Below, in pieces: positions 44,030 through 44,224 of a DNA stretch of 44,224 nt. The position numbers and the translations under genes were made by a program. The notes under the pieces are model-generated. The model ran no database searches. It was not told the origin of the DNA and saw only the letters and a list, made by a program, of their open reading frames with translations. The stretch covers positions 1 to 44,224 of the forward strand of contig CACJUX010000017.1 of NCBI GenBank assembly GCA_902596655.1, written 5' to 3'. The stretch is from an uncultured SAR116 cluster alpha proteobacterium (GTDB lineage: Bacteria; Pseudomonadota; Alphaproteobacteria; Puniceispirillales; Puniceispirillaceae). The first letter of the stretch is position 1. Each line of letters starts with the position of its first letter.

Positions 44030-44224
44030 ATGGTGGATGCACTATTATTTGGCTCAATTGGAGTACTGGCAGAAACATCCGAAATTCAACGTCAGGCATT
44101 TAACCAATCCTTTGAAGATCATGGTTTGGATTGGTATTGGAATATAGCTAACTACTGTGAGTTGTTAAAATCTCCTGGCGGGAAAAAACGGATTAAAGAT
44201 TTTTCTAATGTAAATTTATCTGAT
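44030..44224 (+). CDS. HAD-superfamily (CbbY-like) protein, 3' end cut by window
   Basis: Only the first 65 codons are present, open to the window edge. MVDALLFGSIGVLAETSEIQ followed by RQAFNQSFEDHGLDWYWNIA matches the start of CbbY/PGMB-like HAD hydrolases, including cap-domain residues (LLKSPGGKKRI). The nucleophile motif DxDGTL is replaced by FGSIGVL, so the catalytic Asp is missing. As far as I recall this substitution occurs in a subgroup of alphaproteobacterial homologues. The ATG at 44030 has no strong ribosome-binding site. The partial sequence limits the call. Confidence 0.7.
   Translation, partial: MVDALLFGSIGVLAETSEIQRQAFNQSFEDHGLDWYWNIANYCELLKSPGGKKRIKDFSNVNLSD

Overview
The window looks like a chromosomal segment of a marine-type alphaproteobacterium. 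The basis is gene content, not a marker gene: an alphaproteobacterial phosphatidylcholine synthase, HutF-type histidine degradation, crotonyl-CoA carboxylase/reductase, and the Lhr/PdeM/ligase/exonuclease repair set. There is no rRNA, recognisable tRNA or CRISPR array. Most of the window is AT-rich. The repair block (about 25.4-31.1 kb) and most of hutF are visibly richer in G+C, so conserved blocks appear to be separated by accessory DNA. GTG and TTG starts are frequent.

Left part (1-11.4 kb): the 3' end of hutF is followed by a non-coding stretch and then by what I read as a small biosynthetic locus. A crotonyl-CoA carboxylase/reductase gene (minus) and an SDR gene (plus) are divergent. Six minus-strand genes, four of them overlapping, run from 10150 to 4191: a class II glutamine amidotransferase (EgtC-like), a tandem cyclic-nucleotide-domain protein, an acyl-CoA-dehydrogenase-fold flavoprotein, a class V PLP enzyme, a PhyH dioxygenase, and an unknown protein tentatively likened to AvrD/AfsA double hot-dog enzymes. 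A FabH-like ketoacyl synthase is divergent from this operon. I do not recognise the combination as a known pathway.

Middle (11.4-20 kb): an EamA transporter, a strongly structured intergenic RNA candidate, a small AT-hook plus membrane-anchor protein, a 103-aa protein, NudC, a phenol-hydroxylase-type FAD monooxygenase, and a decayed tyrosine recombinase.

20-25 kb: a saxitoxin-type accessory cassette (SxtJ-like, DUF5989, carbamoyltransferase, SGNH hydrolase, methyltransferase). Two members carry single lesions: a frameshift in a T7 run and an in-frame amber codon.

25-32 kb: the DNA-repair set, with exonuclease-ligase divergent from lhr-pdeM, then a second truncated recombinase. 32-38.5 kb: phosphatidylcholine synthase and a minus-strand group (class III aminotransferase, TauD, TauE, frameshifted EamA) that fits organosulfonate use, then a decayed glutathione S-transferase. 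38.5-44.2 kb: an SDR lacking its catalytic Tyr, an M20 amidohydrolase split by an amber codon, a GMC oxidoreductase, a small secreted protein and the start of a HAD-like gene. The number of singly damaged genes and recombinase remnants suggests recent accessory-gene decay, though some homopolymer indels could be sequence errors.
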